Positions 1-7,668 are shown, numbered from the stretch's first letter. The stretch: DNA of 43,971 bases from Clostridia bacterium (GCA_017936565.1 JAGBFG010000045.1:1-43971), one strand, 5' to 3'. Notes: generated by a model from the sequence alone, not told the origin. Made by a program: numbers and translations.

Positions 1-161
1 ATAATATCCACAGGCGGCAAAGCCGCCAAGAGCGCACAGCGTGCGGAACTTCGCCAAAGGCGAAGAGTGGAAACCATCAGGAATAAGCCGCATCGGCTAC
101 GCCGATGGGAGCGAACAGGGTTCGCAAAACGAAATCGAAGATTTCGCGGCTTTTTTATGAT
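1..161. repeat. 161-bp hairpin-string repeat, unit 1
   Basis: First of two adjacent copies. It contains six perfect inverted repeats, each with a three-base loop: 13-27 (GGCGGC/GCCGCC), 33-45 (CGCAC/GTGCG), 49-65 (CTTCGCC/GGCGAAG), 91-107 (CATCGGC/GCCGATG), 111-125 (GCGAAC/GTTCGC) and 130-146 (CGAAATC/GATTTCG). An outer pairing of 85-91 (AAGCCGC) with 146-152 (GCGGCTT) would enclose the last three hairpins and is followed by a T run, so the plus-strand transcript could end like an intrinsic terminator. The left edge touches the window start, so more units may lie outside. Function unknown. Confidence 0.85.
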
Positions 162-322
162 ATAATATCCACAGGCGGCAAAGCCGCCAAGTGCGCACAA
201 CGTGCGGTACTTCGCCAAAGGCGAAGCGTGGATACCATCAGGAATAAGCCGCATCGGCTAAGCCGATGGGAGCGAACAGGGTTCGCAAAACGAAATCGAA
301 GATTTCGCGGCTTTTTTATGAT
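162..322. repeat. 161-bp hairpin-string repeat, unit 2
   Basis: Second tandem copy, differing from unit 1 at six positions by eye (31/192, 39/200, 47/208, 66/227, 72/233, 100/261). All six differences lie in loops or between hairpins; none is in a stem arm. It ends in the same T-rich stretch, and the first bases of a would-be third unit (ATA) follow before the similarity stops. The stretch 323-415 after it holds nothing I recognise. Confidence 0.85.
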
Positions 323-415
323 ATAACAAATCCAAAATATTCCGCTTTTTAATTGTATATAAAAAATACTTTGTCGTCGCTCGACCGCCAAAAAAGTTAA
401 AACGGAAAAAACGAC

Positions 416-444
416 TTGTTTTTTTTGAGTCTGCGTGCTATAAT
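416..444 (+). promoter_or_regulatory. sigma-A promoter for the PhnP-like gene
   Basis: TTGTTT at 416-421, a 17-base spacer and TATAAT at 439-444, with an extended -10 (TGC at 436-438). It lies 91 bases upstream of the start codon at 536; a GGAAAGGA ribosome binding site sits at 515-522. Confidence 0.7.
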
Positions 445-535
445 CAAGGTGTAAAAGCAAGGATGTTTTTTCTTGGGTAAAAAATCTCCTTATGTTTGAT
501 TTTTTCTTAATAACGGAAAGGACGTTTGTAACAGT

Positions 536-1369
536 ATGAAGCTTCAATTTTTGGGAACGGCTGCTGCCGAGGGAATTCCTGCTCTTTTTTGTGAATGCGA
601 TACTTGCAAGGAAGCAATGAGAAGGGGCGGGAAAAATTTACGCACGAGAAGTCAGGCAATCGTGGATGACTGCCTTTTGATTGATTTTCCCGCGGATACA
701 TACGCGCATTATGTTGCCTACCGTTTCCCGATGGAAAAAATAACCTCTTGTATCATTACCCACTCGCATTTAGACCATTTGTACGCGCCGGAAATTTGCG
801 TCCGCAAAAAAGGCTTTTCACATCTGAAAGACCAAAAGCCGCTCACCTTTTTTGCCGATAGAAGCTCCTACGATATGTTGAATGAGGAAATTGAAACCTG
901 CCGCGTTCCCGAGGAAACGGCAAAGACTGTTTTAATTTCTCCCTATGTCCCCTTTGAAACCGAGGGGTATACCATAACCGCCATTCGCGCCTCGCACGAC
1001 CCCAAATCTACCCCTGTGGTTTATTTGATTGAAAAAGAGGGCAAGGTGATGTTTTACGTCAACGATACCAGCGATTTCGATGAAGAGGGCTGGACTTATT
1101 TGGCGCAATATGGAAAGAAAATTGATTTGGTTTCTTATGATTGCACCGAAGCCAACAGCCACATTGAATACGTAGGTCATATGTGCTTGGAAAGATGTGT
1201 GGCAATGCGTGAAAAAATGAAGAGCTTGGGCTTGGTGGACGACAACACTATTGGCGTTTTGAACCATTTTTCTCATAACGGCGACAGCGTTTTATATGAA
1301 GAATTTTCGGAAATTGCCGCCAAAGAAGGATTTTTGGTTTCTTATGATGGAATGATAATCAATTTTTAA
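536..1369 (+). CDS. MBL-fold metallohydrolase, PhnP-like
   Basis: A 277-residue metallo-beta-lactamase-fold hydrolase. The HSHLDH zinc motif is at residues 76-81; later ligands are the His of ASHDP, the Asp of YDCTE and the His of NHFSHN. An N-terminal C-x-C-x-x-C cluster (Cys19, 21, 24) resembles the structural zinc site of PhnP, the phosphoribosyl cyclic phosphodiesterase of phosphonate breakdown. No phosphonate genes are nearby, so the substrate is probably another cyclic phosphate or phosphodiester. The protein has no signal peptide and is cytoplasmic. It is transcribed alone from the promoter at 416-444 and followed by the cvpA promoter. Family assignment is firm, substrate unknown. Confidence 0.85.
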   Translation: MKLQFLGTAAAEGIPALFCECDTCKEAMRRGGKNLRTRSQAIVDDCLLIDFPADTYAHYVAYRFPMEKITSCIITHSHLDHLYAPEICVRKKGFSHLKDQKPLTFFADRSSYDMLNEEIETCRVPEETAKTVLISPYVPFETEGYTITAIRASHDPKSTPVVYLIEKEGKVMFYVNDTSDFDEEGWTYLAQYGKKIDLVSYDCTEANSHIEYVGHMCLERCVAMREKMKSLGLVDDNTIGVLNHFSHNGDSVLYEEFSEIAAKEGFLVSYDGMIINF

Positions 1370-1491
1370 TCCTTTAACATTAAATAATGATAGTGAAAAG
1401 CATCAGTATTTTTTCTGTCATTTCCTTGCATTTTCTTTTTGTCATCTCTCGACGCGTTTTGACATCTTTTTACGCAATAACGCAAAACAAC

Positions 1492-1520
1492 TTGACAAAA
1501 AAGCAAATAAGTGGTATCAT
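1492..1520 (+). promoter_or_regulatory. sigma-A promoter for the CvpA-like gene
   Basis: TTGACA at 1492-1497, 17-base spacer, TATCAT at 1515-1520, with extended -10 TGG at 1512-1514. It lies about 75 bases before the start at 1594. Confidence 0.8.
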
Positions 1521-1541
1521 AGCAATAGTTGATATTGCTAT
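1519..1541. promoter_or_regulatory. Operator-like palindrome on the cvpA promoter
   Basis: Perfect 9-base inverted repeat ATAGCAATA, 5-base centre, TATTGCTAT. It begins inside the -10 box and covers the predicted transcription start, where a bound repressor would block RNA polymerase. It could instead be a short RNA hairpin at the very 5' end of the transcript. The regulator is not identifiable. Confidence 0.5.
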
Positions 1542-1593
1542 TAAATACGTGATATGCTCGAAAGTGAATATACTCTAAAGGAGATATTTAATC

Positions 1594-2985
1594 ATGACAG
1601 TAAGTAATATCCTTTTGATCGGTGCGGCAATTTTCATTTTAATTGGTTTTTTGCTCGGCTTGAAGAGGGGGTTTGCTCGTTCTTTTCTGCGTTTGGTTTT
1701 TGTTGTTGCCATAGCGCTCGCTTCCTTTTACGTGACGGATTACGTTGCCAAGCAAGCCATGGTGCAGGTAGTCGCGATAGACGGGGTAGAGATGACCGTT
1801 AAGGAATTTCTTTCCGTCCTGTTGCATCAAACGGAAGGGGTTGCCGAAATCATTTCTAACTCTCCTACGCTCGAGGGCTTTATTCTGGCAGCGCCGGAAG
1901 CTCTGTTTCGTGTGGTAGGCTTTGTCATTATCTTTTTCCTGTTAAAATTGGTCTCCGTGCCTGTTACGGCGATTATAAACGCCATATTCTTTCCTAAGAA
2001 AAAGGATGGAAAGTCTGTCAATCGCCACGCCTTATTAGGCTCCTTGGTTGGTGCCGTGCAGGGATTTTTCTGCTTCTTGGTTGTGATGGTTCTGTTTTTC
2101 GGTGTTATAGATGTCGCAAGAGCGTTTGTTACCGCATACGATAGTACCGAAAACGAAATTGAGGAATTAACCGAGGTCTGCGACACGATAAAAAATGAGG
2201 CTCTCATTCCTCTTTCCGAAAATAAGGTTATTGATTTATTGGACAAAACACCTATTCCCGCCTACTGCGTTGAGGTTTTTCATAAGTTGGCATACGTAGA
2301 TGTTTCTACGGAAGAGGGTGTCGAGGATAAGGTCTATTACTTTGAAGAGCTGAAAAGCATGTTTCCTACCGTGATTTACGCTCTTGAATTACAGGGAATG
2401 GACCCTGACCATTTAACGCCTGAAAACTCCAAGTCTCTTGTTTCCGTTATTGTTTCTATGAAAAACAACGAAAAAGGGCAGGATATTGTCGGCGAAGTGG
2501 TGGACGCCTACGTTCAAAACGCCGTTGCTCCTGAGTATCAGAAATCCGCGGGCGCATTCGTTCACGAGTTTTTAGATGTTGTTTTCGAGCAGGAAGAGGA
2601 AGTCTTACAGGAAATTGACGTTGAAAAAGAGTCGGAGTCTATTACCGAATGCTTGGGATTGCTTGCTATCATTTCTTCCACAGAAACGGAGTCTGCCTTC
2701 ACCGAGGAAACGGTAAGCGAGTTTTTTGAAACCGTAGCGGAATCCGCTGTGGTATCGCAAACACTCATTAACGTTTCCAAGAACCAAGAAATGGTAGACA
2801 CGATTCTCGGCGATATGGTTTTGGACAAAACGGCGAAAGAGAACACGCAACAGGTCATCAATGATTATAAAAACGCCTTTTTGGAAAACAATCAGGGTGA
2901 CCAAGAAAAAATCGATAGAGTAAATGCTGTGATAGCTGCTGTGCTTGATGCTTTGAATTTAACAAGTGTTGATGAGCTGGGATGA
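1594..2985 (+). CDS. CvpA family membrane protein with long C-terminal region
   Basis: 463 residues. The first 175 or so form the CvpA domain: hydrophobic segments near 4-22, 27-47, 108-130 and 145-172, with a basic LGLKRGF loop after the first. CvpA proteins are poorly understood inner-membrane proteins linked to colicin V production, envelope homeostasis and biofilm. The remaining 290 residues are acidic, mostly helical and soluble, much longer than the usual CvpA length of 160-200 residues; I recognise no domain there. The start is supported by an AAAGGAGA site at 1577-1584. The gene is transcribed alone from the promoter at 1492 and may be repressed through the overlapping palindrome. Confidence 0.75.
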   Translation: MTVSNILLIGAAIFILIGFLLGLKRGFARSFLRLVFVVAIALASFYVTDYVAKQAMVQVVAIDGVEMTVKEFLSVLLHQTEGVAEIISNSPTLEGFILAAPEALFRVVGFVIIFFLLKLVSVPVTAIINAIFFPKKKDGKSVNRHALLGSLVGAVQGFFCFLVVMVLFFGVIDVARAFVTAYDSTENEIEELTEVCDTIKNEALIPLSENKVIDLLDKTPIPAYCVEVFHKLAYVDVSTEEGVEDKVYYFEELKSMFPTVIYALELQGMDPDHLTPENSKSLVSVIVSMKNNEKGQDIVGEVVDAYVQNAVAPEYQKSAGAFVHEFLDVVFEQEEEVLQEIDVEKESESITECLGLLAIISSTETESAFTEETVSEFFETVAESAVVSQTLINVSKNQEMVDTILGDMVLDKTAKENTQQVINDYKNAFLENNQGDQEKIDRVNAVIAAVLDALNLTSVDELG

Positions 2986-3033
2986 TGTTCTATCTTAGTG
3001 CGCAACACGAAATTCAGTTGGAAAGAGTCAGAG

Positions 3034-3070
3034 GCGGGATGTTGTCGTTACAACGCTCGCTTTTGCTTTT
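3034..3070 (+). terminator. Possible weak terminator after the CvpA-like gene
   Basis: GTTGT (3041-3045) and ACAAC (3050-3054) flanked by partly complementary GCGG and CGC bases, followed by TTTTGCTTTTTG. The stem is imperfect and the T tract overlaps the -35 region of the next promoter, so termination is probably partial. Confidence 0.35.
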
Positions 3071-3091
3071 TGTTTATGTAATTGATATAAT
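3063..3091 (+). promoter_or_regulatory. sigma-A promoter for aspartokinase
   Basis: TTGCTT at 3063-3068, 17-base spacer, TATAAT at 3086-3091 with extended -10 TGA at 3083-3085. The leader before the ATG at 3114 is only about 15 bases, too short for a lysine riboswitch. Confidence 0.65.
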
Positions 3092-3113
3092 TTGATATAT
3101 AGGAGATGACTTT

Positions 3114-4433
3114 ATGACGGTCAAGGTTTTGAAATTCGGCGGCACCTCTTTGGCAGACGCCGAACAAATGAAAAAGGCAATTAACATTATAAAAGCGGAC
3201 CCCGCTTGTCATTATGTTATACCCTCTGCCCCAGGAAAACGTTTTTCTGCCGACGAAAAAGTGACGGATATGCTCTATCTTTGCTATGAAACCGCCAAAA
3301 AAGGCGAGGATTTCAGTGAGATATTTGAGAAAATTAAAAACCGTTATAGAGATATTATCAAGGGGCTTGCGCTTGATTATTCCTTGGAAGACGAGTTTGA
3401 CGGAATTGCATTCGCCATTTCCCATCACGCAGGGCGCGACTACGTGGCAAGCCGCGGTGAATACCTGAATGGCTTAATTATGGCAAAGTGCTTGGGCTTC
3501 ACCTTTATTAACCCCGAGAAGTGCATTTTCTTCAACGAAAATGGCACCTTTGCCGCTGAGGAAACCAACGAAGTGCTCAGCAAAATGCTGAAAGAAAACA
3601 CGTTTGCCGTTATTCCGGGCTTTTACGGCTCTATGCCCAATGGAACGATTAAGACCTTTACCCGTGGCGGATCTGATATTACGGGCGCTATCGTTGCGCG
3701 CGCTGTCAATGCGGACGTATACGAAAACTGGACAGATGTTTCGGGCTTTCTGATGGCAGACCCGCGCATCGTTCCCAATCCCCGCCCCATTAACCTCATC
3801 ACCTATCGTGAGCTTCGCGAGCTTTCTTATATGGGCGCGACGGTTTTGCACGATGAATCTATTTTCCCCGTCCGCTTTGCAGGTATTCCGATTAATATCC
3901 GTAATACCAATATTCCCGAGGCAAAGGGAACGATGATTGTCCCCTCGTCTATGATAAAAGAAGATGACGGAACCATTATTACGGGCGTGGCAGGCAAAAA
4001 GGGAATGTCCGTTATTTCCTTGGAAAAGGATATGATGAATGCCGAGCTTGGCTTCGGGCGCCGTGTTTTGTCTGTACTTGAGGAGTTGGGGCTTTCCTTT
4101 GAGCATCTGCCCTCAGGCGTTGATACGATGTCTATTGTCGTATCCACCGCTTCCTTGGAAGGAAAGAGAGAAAAGCTGCTTGACGGTATCTGCCGTGTTG
4201 TAAAGCCTGATTCTATTGCGCTTGACGATGGCTTTGCCTTGATTGCCGTGGTAGGTCGCGGTATGGTTGCGGAAAAGGGAACCGCTCAACGCATTTTCGG
4301 CGCAGTGGCAGGGGCGAACGTCAATATAAGAATGATTGACCAAGGCTCCAGTGAGCTTGATATTATCATAGGCGTTGCCGAGGAAGATTACGAAAAAACG
4401 ATCTGCGCGATTTATAATGCCTTTGCAGATTAA
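3114..4433 (+). CDS. lysC: Aspartate kinase
   Basis: Phosphorylates L-aspartate, the first step towards lysine, diaminopimelate, threonine and methionine. The protein has 439 residues. The N-terminal amino-acid-kinase domain opens with VLKFGGTSLAD and contains the conserved RGGSDITGA substrate/ATP motif and a SRGEYLNG segment. The C-terminal part (from about residue 295) holds paired ACT regulatory domains, including a VVGRGM-type segment, where end-product amino acids bind in the family. An AGGAGATGA ribosome binding site precedes the ATG. The gene is a single unit with its own promoter and a strong terminator. Which end product inhibits it cannot be read from the sequence. The symbol lysC is used for the general class. 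Confidence 0.92.
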   Translation: MTVKVLKFGGTSLADAEQMKKAINIIKADPACHYVIPSAPGKRFSADEKVTDMLYLCYETAKKGEDFSEIFEKIKNRYRDIIKGLALDYSLEDEFDGIAFAISHHAGRDYVASRGEYLNGLIMAKCLGFTFINPEKCIFFNENGTFAAEETNEVLSKMLKENTFAVIPGFYGSMPNGTIKTFTRGGSDITGAIVARAVNADVYENWTDVSGFLMADPRIVPNPRPINLITYRELRELSYMGATVLHDESIFPVRFAGIPINIRNTNIPEAKGTMIVPSSMIKEDDGTIITGVAGKKGMSVISLEKDMMNAELGFGRRVLSVLEELGLSFEHLPSGVDTMSIVVSTASLEGKREKLLDGICRVVKPDSIALDDGFALIAVVGRGMVAEKGTAQRIFGAVAGANVNIRMIDQGSSELDIIIGVAEEDYEKTICAIYNAFAD

Positions 4434-4439
4434 TAATCC

Positions 4440-4466
4440 AAAACGCCTTACTCGATAAGGCGTTTT
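4440..4466 (+). terminator. Intrinsic terminator after aspartokinase
   Basis: AAAACGCCTTA, 5-base loop CTCGA, TAAGGCGTTTT: a perfect 11-bp stem starting 7 bases after the stop codon, with the T run inside the 3' arm. Confidence 0.85.
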
Positions 4467-4501
4467 GTTGTATAAAGATTTTTTTAGAAGGAGTAATCAT
4501 A

Positions 4502-5062
4502 ATGCGAAAGAGCTTTGGAGCGAAAACCTGGGCATACCCTATGCCCGTATTTATCATTGCCGCTTATGACGAGAAGGGAAACGTCAACGCAATGAACGCC
4601 GCCTGGGGCGGTATCACCGAGGAAAATCAAATTTCCATTTGCATCAGCGCCGACCATAAAACCACCCAAAATATTCAAGTAAGCGGCGCGTTTACTGTCA
4701 GTATGGCAACCGCCGATACGGTGACGGCTTGCGATTATCTCGGTGTCATCAGCGGAAATGACGAGCCGAACAAAATGGAAAAGGCAGGCTTCCACTCGAC
4801 AAGGTCCGAGCTTGTAAACGCCCCTGTTATTGATGAGCTGCCAATGGCATTGGAATGCCGTCTTATTTCCTATGACCCCGAAACCTGCCTTCTCGTTGGA
4901 GAGATTGTCAATATATCGGCGGATGCTTCTGTGCTTGATGAAAAGGGAAAAATCTCGGCAGAAAAGTTAAAGCCCATCACGTATGACGCCATTCACAACA
5001 CCTATCGCGTCTTGGGAGATGTCGTCGGGTATGCGTTCAAGGACGGGTTTAAGCTGCAATAA
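4502..5062 (+). CDS. Flavin reductase family protein (flavoredoxin-like)
   Basis: 186 residues matching the FMN-binding split-barrel flavin reductase/flavoredoxin family. The N-terminal KTWAYPMPVFIIAAYDEKG, the NAAWGG turn and the CISADHKTTQNI segment are characteristic of FMN-binding members. Such proteins bind FMN and pass electrons from NAD(P)H or a partner; in anaerobes many are electron carriers of unknown partner. An AGAAGGAG site lies just before the ATG. The gene stands alone between a terminator and a bidirectional terminator; no separate promoter is obvious, so it may depend on read-through or a weak promoter near 4460-4490. Confidence 0.85.
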   Translation: MRKSFGAKTWAYPMPVFIIAAYDEKGNVNAMNAAWGGITEENQISICISADHKTTQNIQVSGAFTVSMATADTVTACDYLGVISGNDEPNKMEKAGFHSTRSELVNAPVIDELPMALECRLISYDPETCLLVGEIVNISADASVLDEKGKISAEKLKPITYDAIHNTYRVLGDVVGYAFKDGFKLQ

Positions 5063-5077
5063 AATGCGAAAAAAGTG

Positions 5078-5126
5078 AAAAGAGAGAGCAAAACGGTTCA
5101 AAAATCCGTAATACTCTCTCTTTTTT
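5078..5126. terminator. Bidirectional terminator between flavin reductase and cupin genes
   Basis: AAAAGAGAGAG (5078-5088) pairs with CTCTCTCTTTT (5114-5124), flanked by A and T runs on either side, so it can end transcripts on both strands. The two genes converge here. Confidence 0.8.
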
Positions 5127-5139
5127 ACTGTTTTTACGC

Positions 5140-5577
5140 TTACAGCGCGTCCCAATCGGAAAGCCAAAGGGTTGTTTCGCTGTCGACCTCGACAACGGTT
5201 TTATCGTTGCCGCCAGGGGATTTTATAAACAGTATTCTCGTTCCCGCGGCGTTTTTTGTAGCGTATGGGACGCCTTTTTGCAGTACAAAAAAGTCGCCCT
5301 TGCGAAATTCATACTCTTCTTTTGTTCCGTCAAGCAGCCTTAAACGCAAAGCCCCCTCTAAAACATAGCCGTGCTCGGTGGCAACAGGGTGCATATGCGG
5401 CTTGTCAGCGGTGAACCCCTCATAATGAGAAATGCCGACCTCGATATCGTCCTCTATGTGCGACAAATGCTTTTGTTCCATCATCAGCCTGCCTGCCAGA
5501 TACTGACGGTATTCCTTTGTCAGAGCTGACTCAATATCCTTACCGTAAACGGCTGAAACGGGCGAATCATTCTTCAT
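5140..5577 (-). CDS. Cupin-domain protein
   Basis: 145 residues with a single cupin barrel. Motif 1 carries HMH at residues 61-63 and a further HG at 69-70, the usual metal ligands. Motif 2 (GDFFVLQKGVPY, from about residue 94) has Tyr where many metal cupins have the last His. The fold binds a metal and a small molecule; the function is unknown. A strong AAGGAGG site sits inside the end of the upstream TIR gene, and the ATG overlaps that gene by 11 bases, so translation is coupled and the two products are likely made together. Confidence 0.8.
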   Translation of the reverse strand: MKNDSPVSAVYGKDIESALTKEYRQYLAGRLMMEQKHLSHIEDDIEVGISHYEGFTADKPHMHPVATEHGYVLEGALRLRLLDGTKEEYEFRKGDFFVLQKGVPYATKNAAGTRILFIKSPGGNDKTVVEVDSETTLWLSDWDAL

Positions 5578-6793
5578 ATCCTATTTCCTCCTTCAAGGCT
5601 TCCCAGGCTTTTATCCAGCCATCGTGGTTCTCCTGAATTAATCGGGCGGATCGCTTCAAATTGCGGATGTATTTGTACCGCTCTTCAAAGAATAAATAGT
5701 TTTCAGGATCCGTTTTTTTAAAAATAAGCATACTGCGTCTATCCATATTAGAGGTCAATCCCTCGGAATACAGATCTAACTTTATATGGTCGTAATATTC
5801 ATATTCCGTTTTATAATTGATCTGAAATATGGAATACGGCATAGCCATATCGGTGACCATAAAGTTAAAGCGTCTTTCACGTCTTGCCTTCGCAAAAACG
5901 GGGTCCTGATCAATGAGTCGGAATATAGAAGAGTAGGAGCTGAGGAATATCGCCTCGGGGTATTCTTCCAAGCGGCTGTTTCCCAGCTTCTCGCTTTCCG
6001 CCGCTTCCTTGGCTGCCATACTGCCGGGAGCGGTGATGACTATTTCCAAGGAAAAATCGTCGTCCCTTAATAGCTCCGCGAGAATATTGAAAAGGATTCC
6101 CCTGTCAAACGCCCGTCCGTCCACCATATTGATTTGCGGAGCGAGCAGAAGGCTTGCGGCGTAACAGGACATACGGATAGATTTGATGTGATTTTCTCCC
6201 TCAAAGGGCTCCTTCCTTCTCACACATTCAACCAGCTCTGTACCAAAACGCGCTTCAAGCGTGCCAAGGGATTTTTCAATGCTTTCGCGCGAGCTCATAT
6301 AGGTTTGCGACAGAAAGAGCGCCTTTTCGCGCCAATCCATGATATCGCCAAGCTTTTCGCCTGCAATATCCGTATCAACTAGCTTTTTCATGATCTCATA
6401 GAAATTGCGCCGCCCGATGTAATAAATGTGCTTGTGGTAGAGCTGTTCAACGTCCTCGGGAAGCGTATCTTTGGGCCAAGCAAAATCCTCAGTTGCTATT
6501 AAGAAGATGTTAGAGTCGCTTTTCAGCGCCACCCGTATCTCACGAAGCACCCAGCTTTTTTCGTTGACTTCCTTGAAGGTGTTGGGCGAGAGAACGAGCA
6601 AAAAGTAGGGAGTCGCTTTTATAATCTGCTCCAAGGCTTCATCAAAATTTCCTTGGTGTAGGGATTCAATGTCGAGAAACGGGCGATAACCCGAGGCAGA
6701 AAGATAATCATAAATTCTTCCCGCTAACGCCCAATCCTCGCTTTTGTGGCTGATAAAAAAGCCGTAAGCTTGTGCACCGCTTTGTTTGTTCAT
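5567..6793 (-). CDS. TIR-domain protein with unknown C-terminal domain
   Basis: The ATG at 6793 is chosen because AAAGGA lies 8 bases before it; an upstream TTG at 6817 has no such site. The protein has 408 residues. Residues 8-130 form a TIR domain: GFFISHKSEDW at the start, a D(I)ES box and SxWVLREI, whose Glu85 matches the catalytic glutamate of NAD+-cleaving TIRs. Residues 140-408 form a mixed alpha/beta region I cannot name. Bacterial TIR proteins are often NADases that kill or arrest phage-infected cells, but signalling roles also exist. There is no adjacent partner of a known defence system (no Thoeris ThsA, SIR2, CBASS cyclase or Argonaute); the only partner is the cupin gene. Confidence 0.85.
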   Translation of the reverse strand: MNKQSGAQAYGFFISHKSEDWALAGRIYDYLSASGYRPFLDIESLHQGNFDEALEQIIKATPYFLLVLSPNTFKEVNEKSWVLREIRVALKSDSNIFLIATEDFAWPKDTLPEDVEQLYHKHIYYIGRRNFYEIMKKLVDTDIAGEKLGDIMDWREKALFLSQTYMSSRESIEKSLGTLEARFGTELVECVRRKEPFEGENHIKSIRMSCYAASLLLAPQINMVDGRAFDRGILFNILAELLRDDDFSLEIVITAPGSMAAKEAAESEKLGNSRLEEYPEAIFLSSYSSIFRLIDQDPVFAKARRERRFNFMVTDMAMPYSIFQINYKTEYEYYDHIKLDLYSEGLTSNMDRRSMLIFKKTDPENYLFFEERYKYIRNLKRSARLIQENHDGWIKAWEALKEEIGYEE

Positions 6794-6852
6794 ATTCCTA
6801 TCCTTTCTTTGCTTCAAATCGTGTCGGACTTTATGCTTGCTTTCATAAATTC

Positions 6853-6881
6853 ATTCTAACATACAAAACAGAAAACATCAA
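6853..6881 (-). promoter_or_regulatory. sigma-A promoter for the TIR-cupin operon
   Basis: On the minus strand TTGATG (6881-6876), 17-base spacer, TAGAAT (6858-6853) with extended -10 TGT. It lies 60 bases upstream of the TIR start. Confidence 0.7.
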
Positions 6882-6931
6882 GTATAAATCCCCTTTTTTT
6901 GCAAATAATAGCATTGCGCTATTAAAAACAA

Positions 6932-6980
6932 GGAGGTTTTATCGCAAGGCAACACAAGGCTTTTGCATGATAAAATCTCC
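6932..6980 (+). promoter_or_regulatory. Long imperfect hairpin upstream of spoVT
   Basis: GGAGGTTTTATC (6932-6943) pairs with GATAAAATCTCC (6969-6980), 12 bp with one G-T wobble; a two-base bulge and GCAA/TTGC (6944-6947/6963-6966) extend the stem. No T run follows, so it is not a simple terminator. The 5' arm holds a perfect AGGAGG ribosome binding site that the hairpin would hide. It lies 30 bases before the spoVT start and may be a leader element or the 5' flank of the divergent promoter region. Confidence 0.45.
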
Positions 6981-7009
6981 GATTTTGATGAAAGTTGAGG
7001 TTTTTATAT

Positions 7010-7552
7010 ATGAAAGCAACCGGAATAGTTAGAAGAATTGACGATCTCGGGCGAGTCGTTATCCCCAAGGAAATCCGCAGAACAATGCGTATCCGCGAGG
7101 GGGACCCACTTGAAATTTATACGGATAGAGAAGGGGAAGTGATTTTTAAGAAATACTCGCCCATTGGGGAGCTTGCGTCCTTTGCGTCGCAATATGCGGA
7201 AACGCTCCACAAAATCTGCGCGATGGCAGTGATTATTTGCGACAGGGATGCGGTGATTGCCGCGTCGGGCGTCAGCAAGAGGGAATACAGCGACAAAAAA
7301 ATGTCGGAAGAGTTAGAAGAGGTTATGGAAAGACGCTCTCTTTATACCCACAAAAACGAGAGCGAGAAAATGCCCATAACCGCATCAGGCGCTCACTATG
7401 TCAGCTGCGCGATGCCGATTATCGCAGACGGAGATATCATTGGCTGTGTTTGCTCTGTCTTTCCTATGGAAGAGGCGCATATGCCTGATGAGCTTGAAAC
7501 CAAGCTGATACAGACCGCTGCCGTCTTTTTGAGCCGTCAATTAGAAGACTAA
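7010..7552 (+). CDS. spoVT: Stage V sporulation protein T, AbrB-family regulator
   Basis: A forespore-specific transcription regulator that tunes sigma-G genes in spore formers. The start at 7010 gives 180 residues, close to the 178 of Bacillus subtilis. Residues 1-52 are the AbrB/SpoVT swapped-hairpin DNA-binding domain (MKATGIVRRIDDLGRVVIPKE...). The rest matches the GAF-like domain of SpoVT (ICDRDAVIAASG, GCVCSVF, LIQTAAVFLSRQLE). A GAGG site precedes the ATG at 6997-7000. The gene is monocistronic, with a terminator directly after. A sigma-G promoter would be expected, but I could not find a convincing one. Confidence 0.93.
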   Translation: MKATGIVRRIDDLGRVVIPKEIRRTMRIREGDPLEIYTDREGEVIFKKYSPIGELASFASQYAETLHKICAMAVIICDRDAVIAASGVSKREYSDKKMSEELEEVMERRSLYTHKNESEKMPITASGAHYVSCAMPIIADGDIIGCVCSVFPMEEAHMPDELETKLIQTAAVFLSRQLED

Positions 7553-7559
7553 AAAAAGA

Positions 7560-7598
7560 CCGTATTGCCTTTTTTGAGGTGATACGGCTTCTTTTTTT
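7560..7598 (+). terminator. Intrinsic terminator after spoVT
   Basis: CCGTATTGCC (7560-7569) pairs with GGTGATACGG (7578-7587), a 10-bp stem with two G-T pairs, followed by CTTCTTTTTTT. Confidence 0.8.
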
Positions 7599-7639
7599 AA
7601 AATAAATAGGCAAAAGCCGAGATTTTTTTGGAATAATAC

Positions 7640-7668
7640 TTGCTATTTTCGCGGATTTGGTGTAAAAT
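7640..7668 (+). promoter_or_regulatory. sigma-A promoter for lgt
   Basis: TTGCTA at 7640-7645, 17-base spacer, TAAAAT at 7663-7668. It lies 76 bases before the lgt start. Confidence 0.6.

Noticed and set aside
1..322. CRISPR array
   Set aside because: The repeats are 161 bp, directly adjacent, nearly identical throughout and lack unique spacers; no cas genes are present.
105..547. Open frames across the tandem repeat (73 and 130 codons)
   Set aside because: They read through palindromic repeats and the promoter of the next gene; no ribosome binding sites and no protein-like pattern.
1387..1578. 63-codon frame between the PhnP-like and CvpA-like genes
   Set aside because: It covers the cvpA promoter and palindrome and has no ribosome binding site.
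2986..3113. Lysine riboswitch in front of aspartokinase
   Set aside because: The leader after the predicted start is about 15 bases, and no conserved L-box segments are present.
3474..4106. 210-codon minus-strand frame inside aspartokinase
   Set aside because: Antisense shadow; composition rich in Arg, Asn and His as in typical shadow frames, no start signals.
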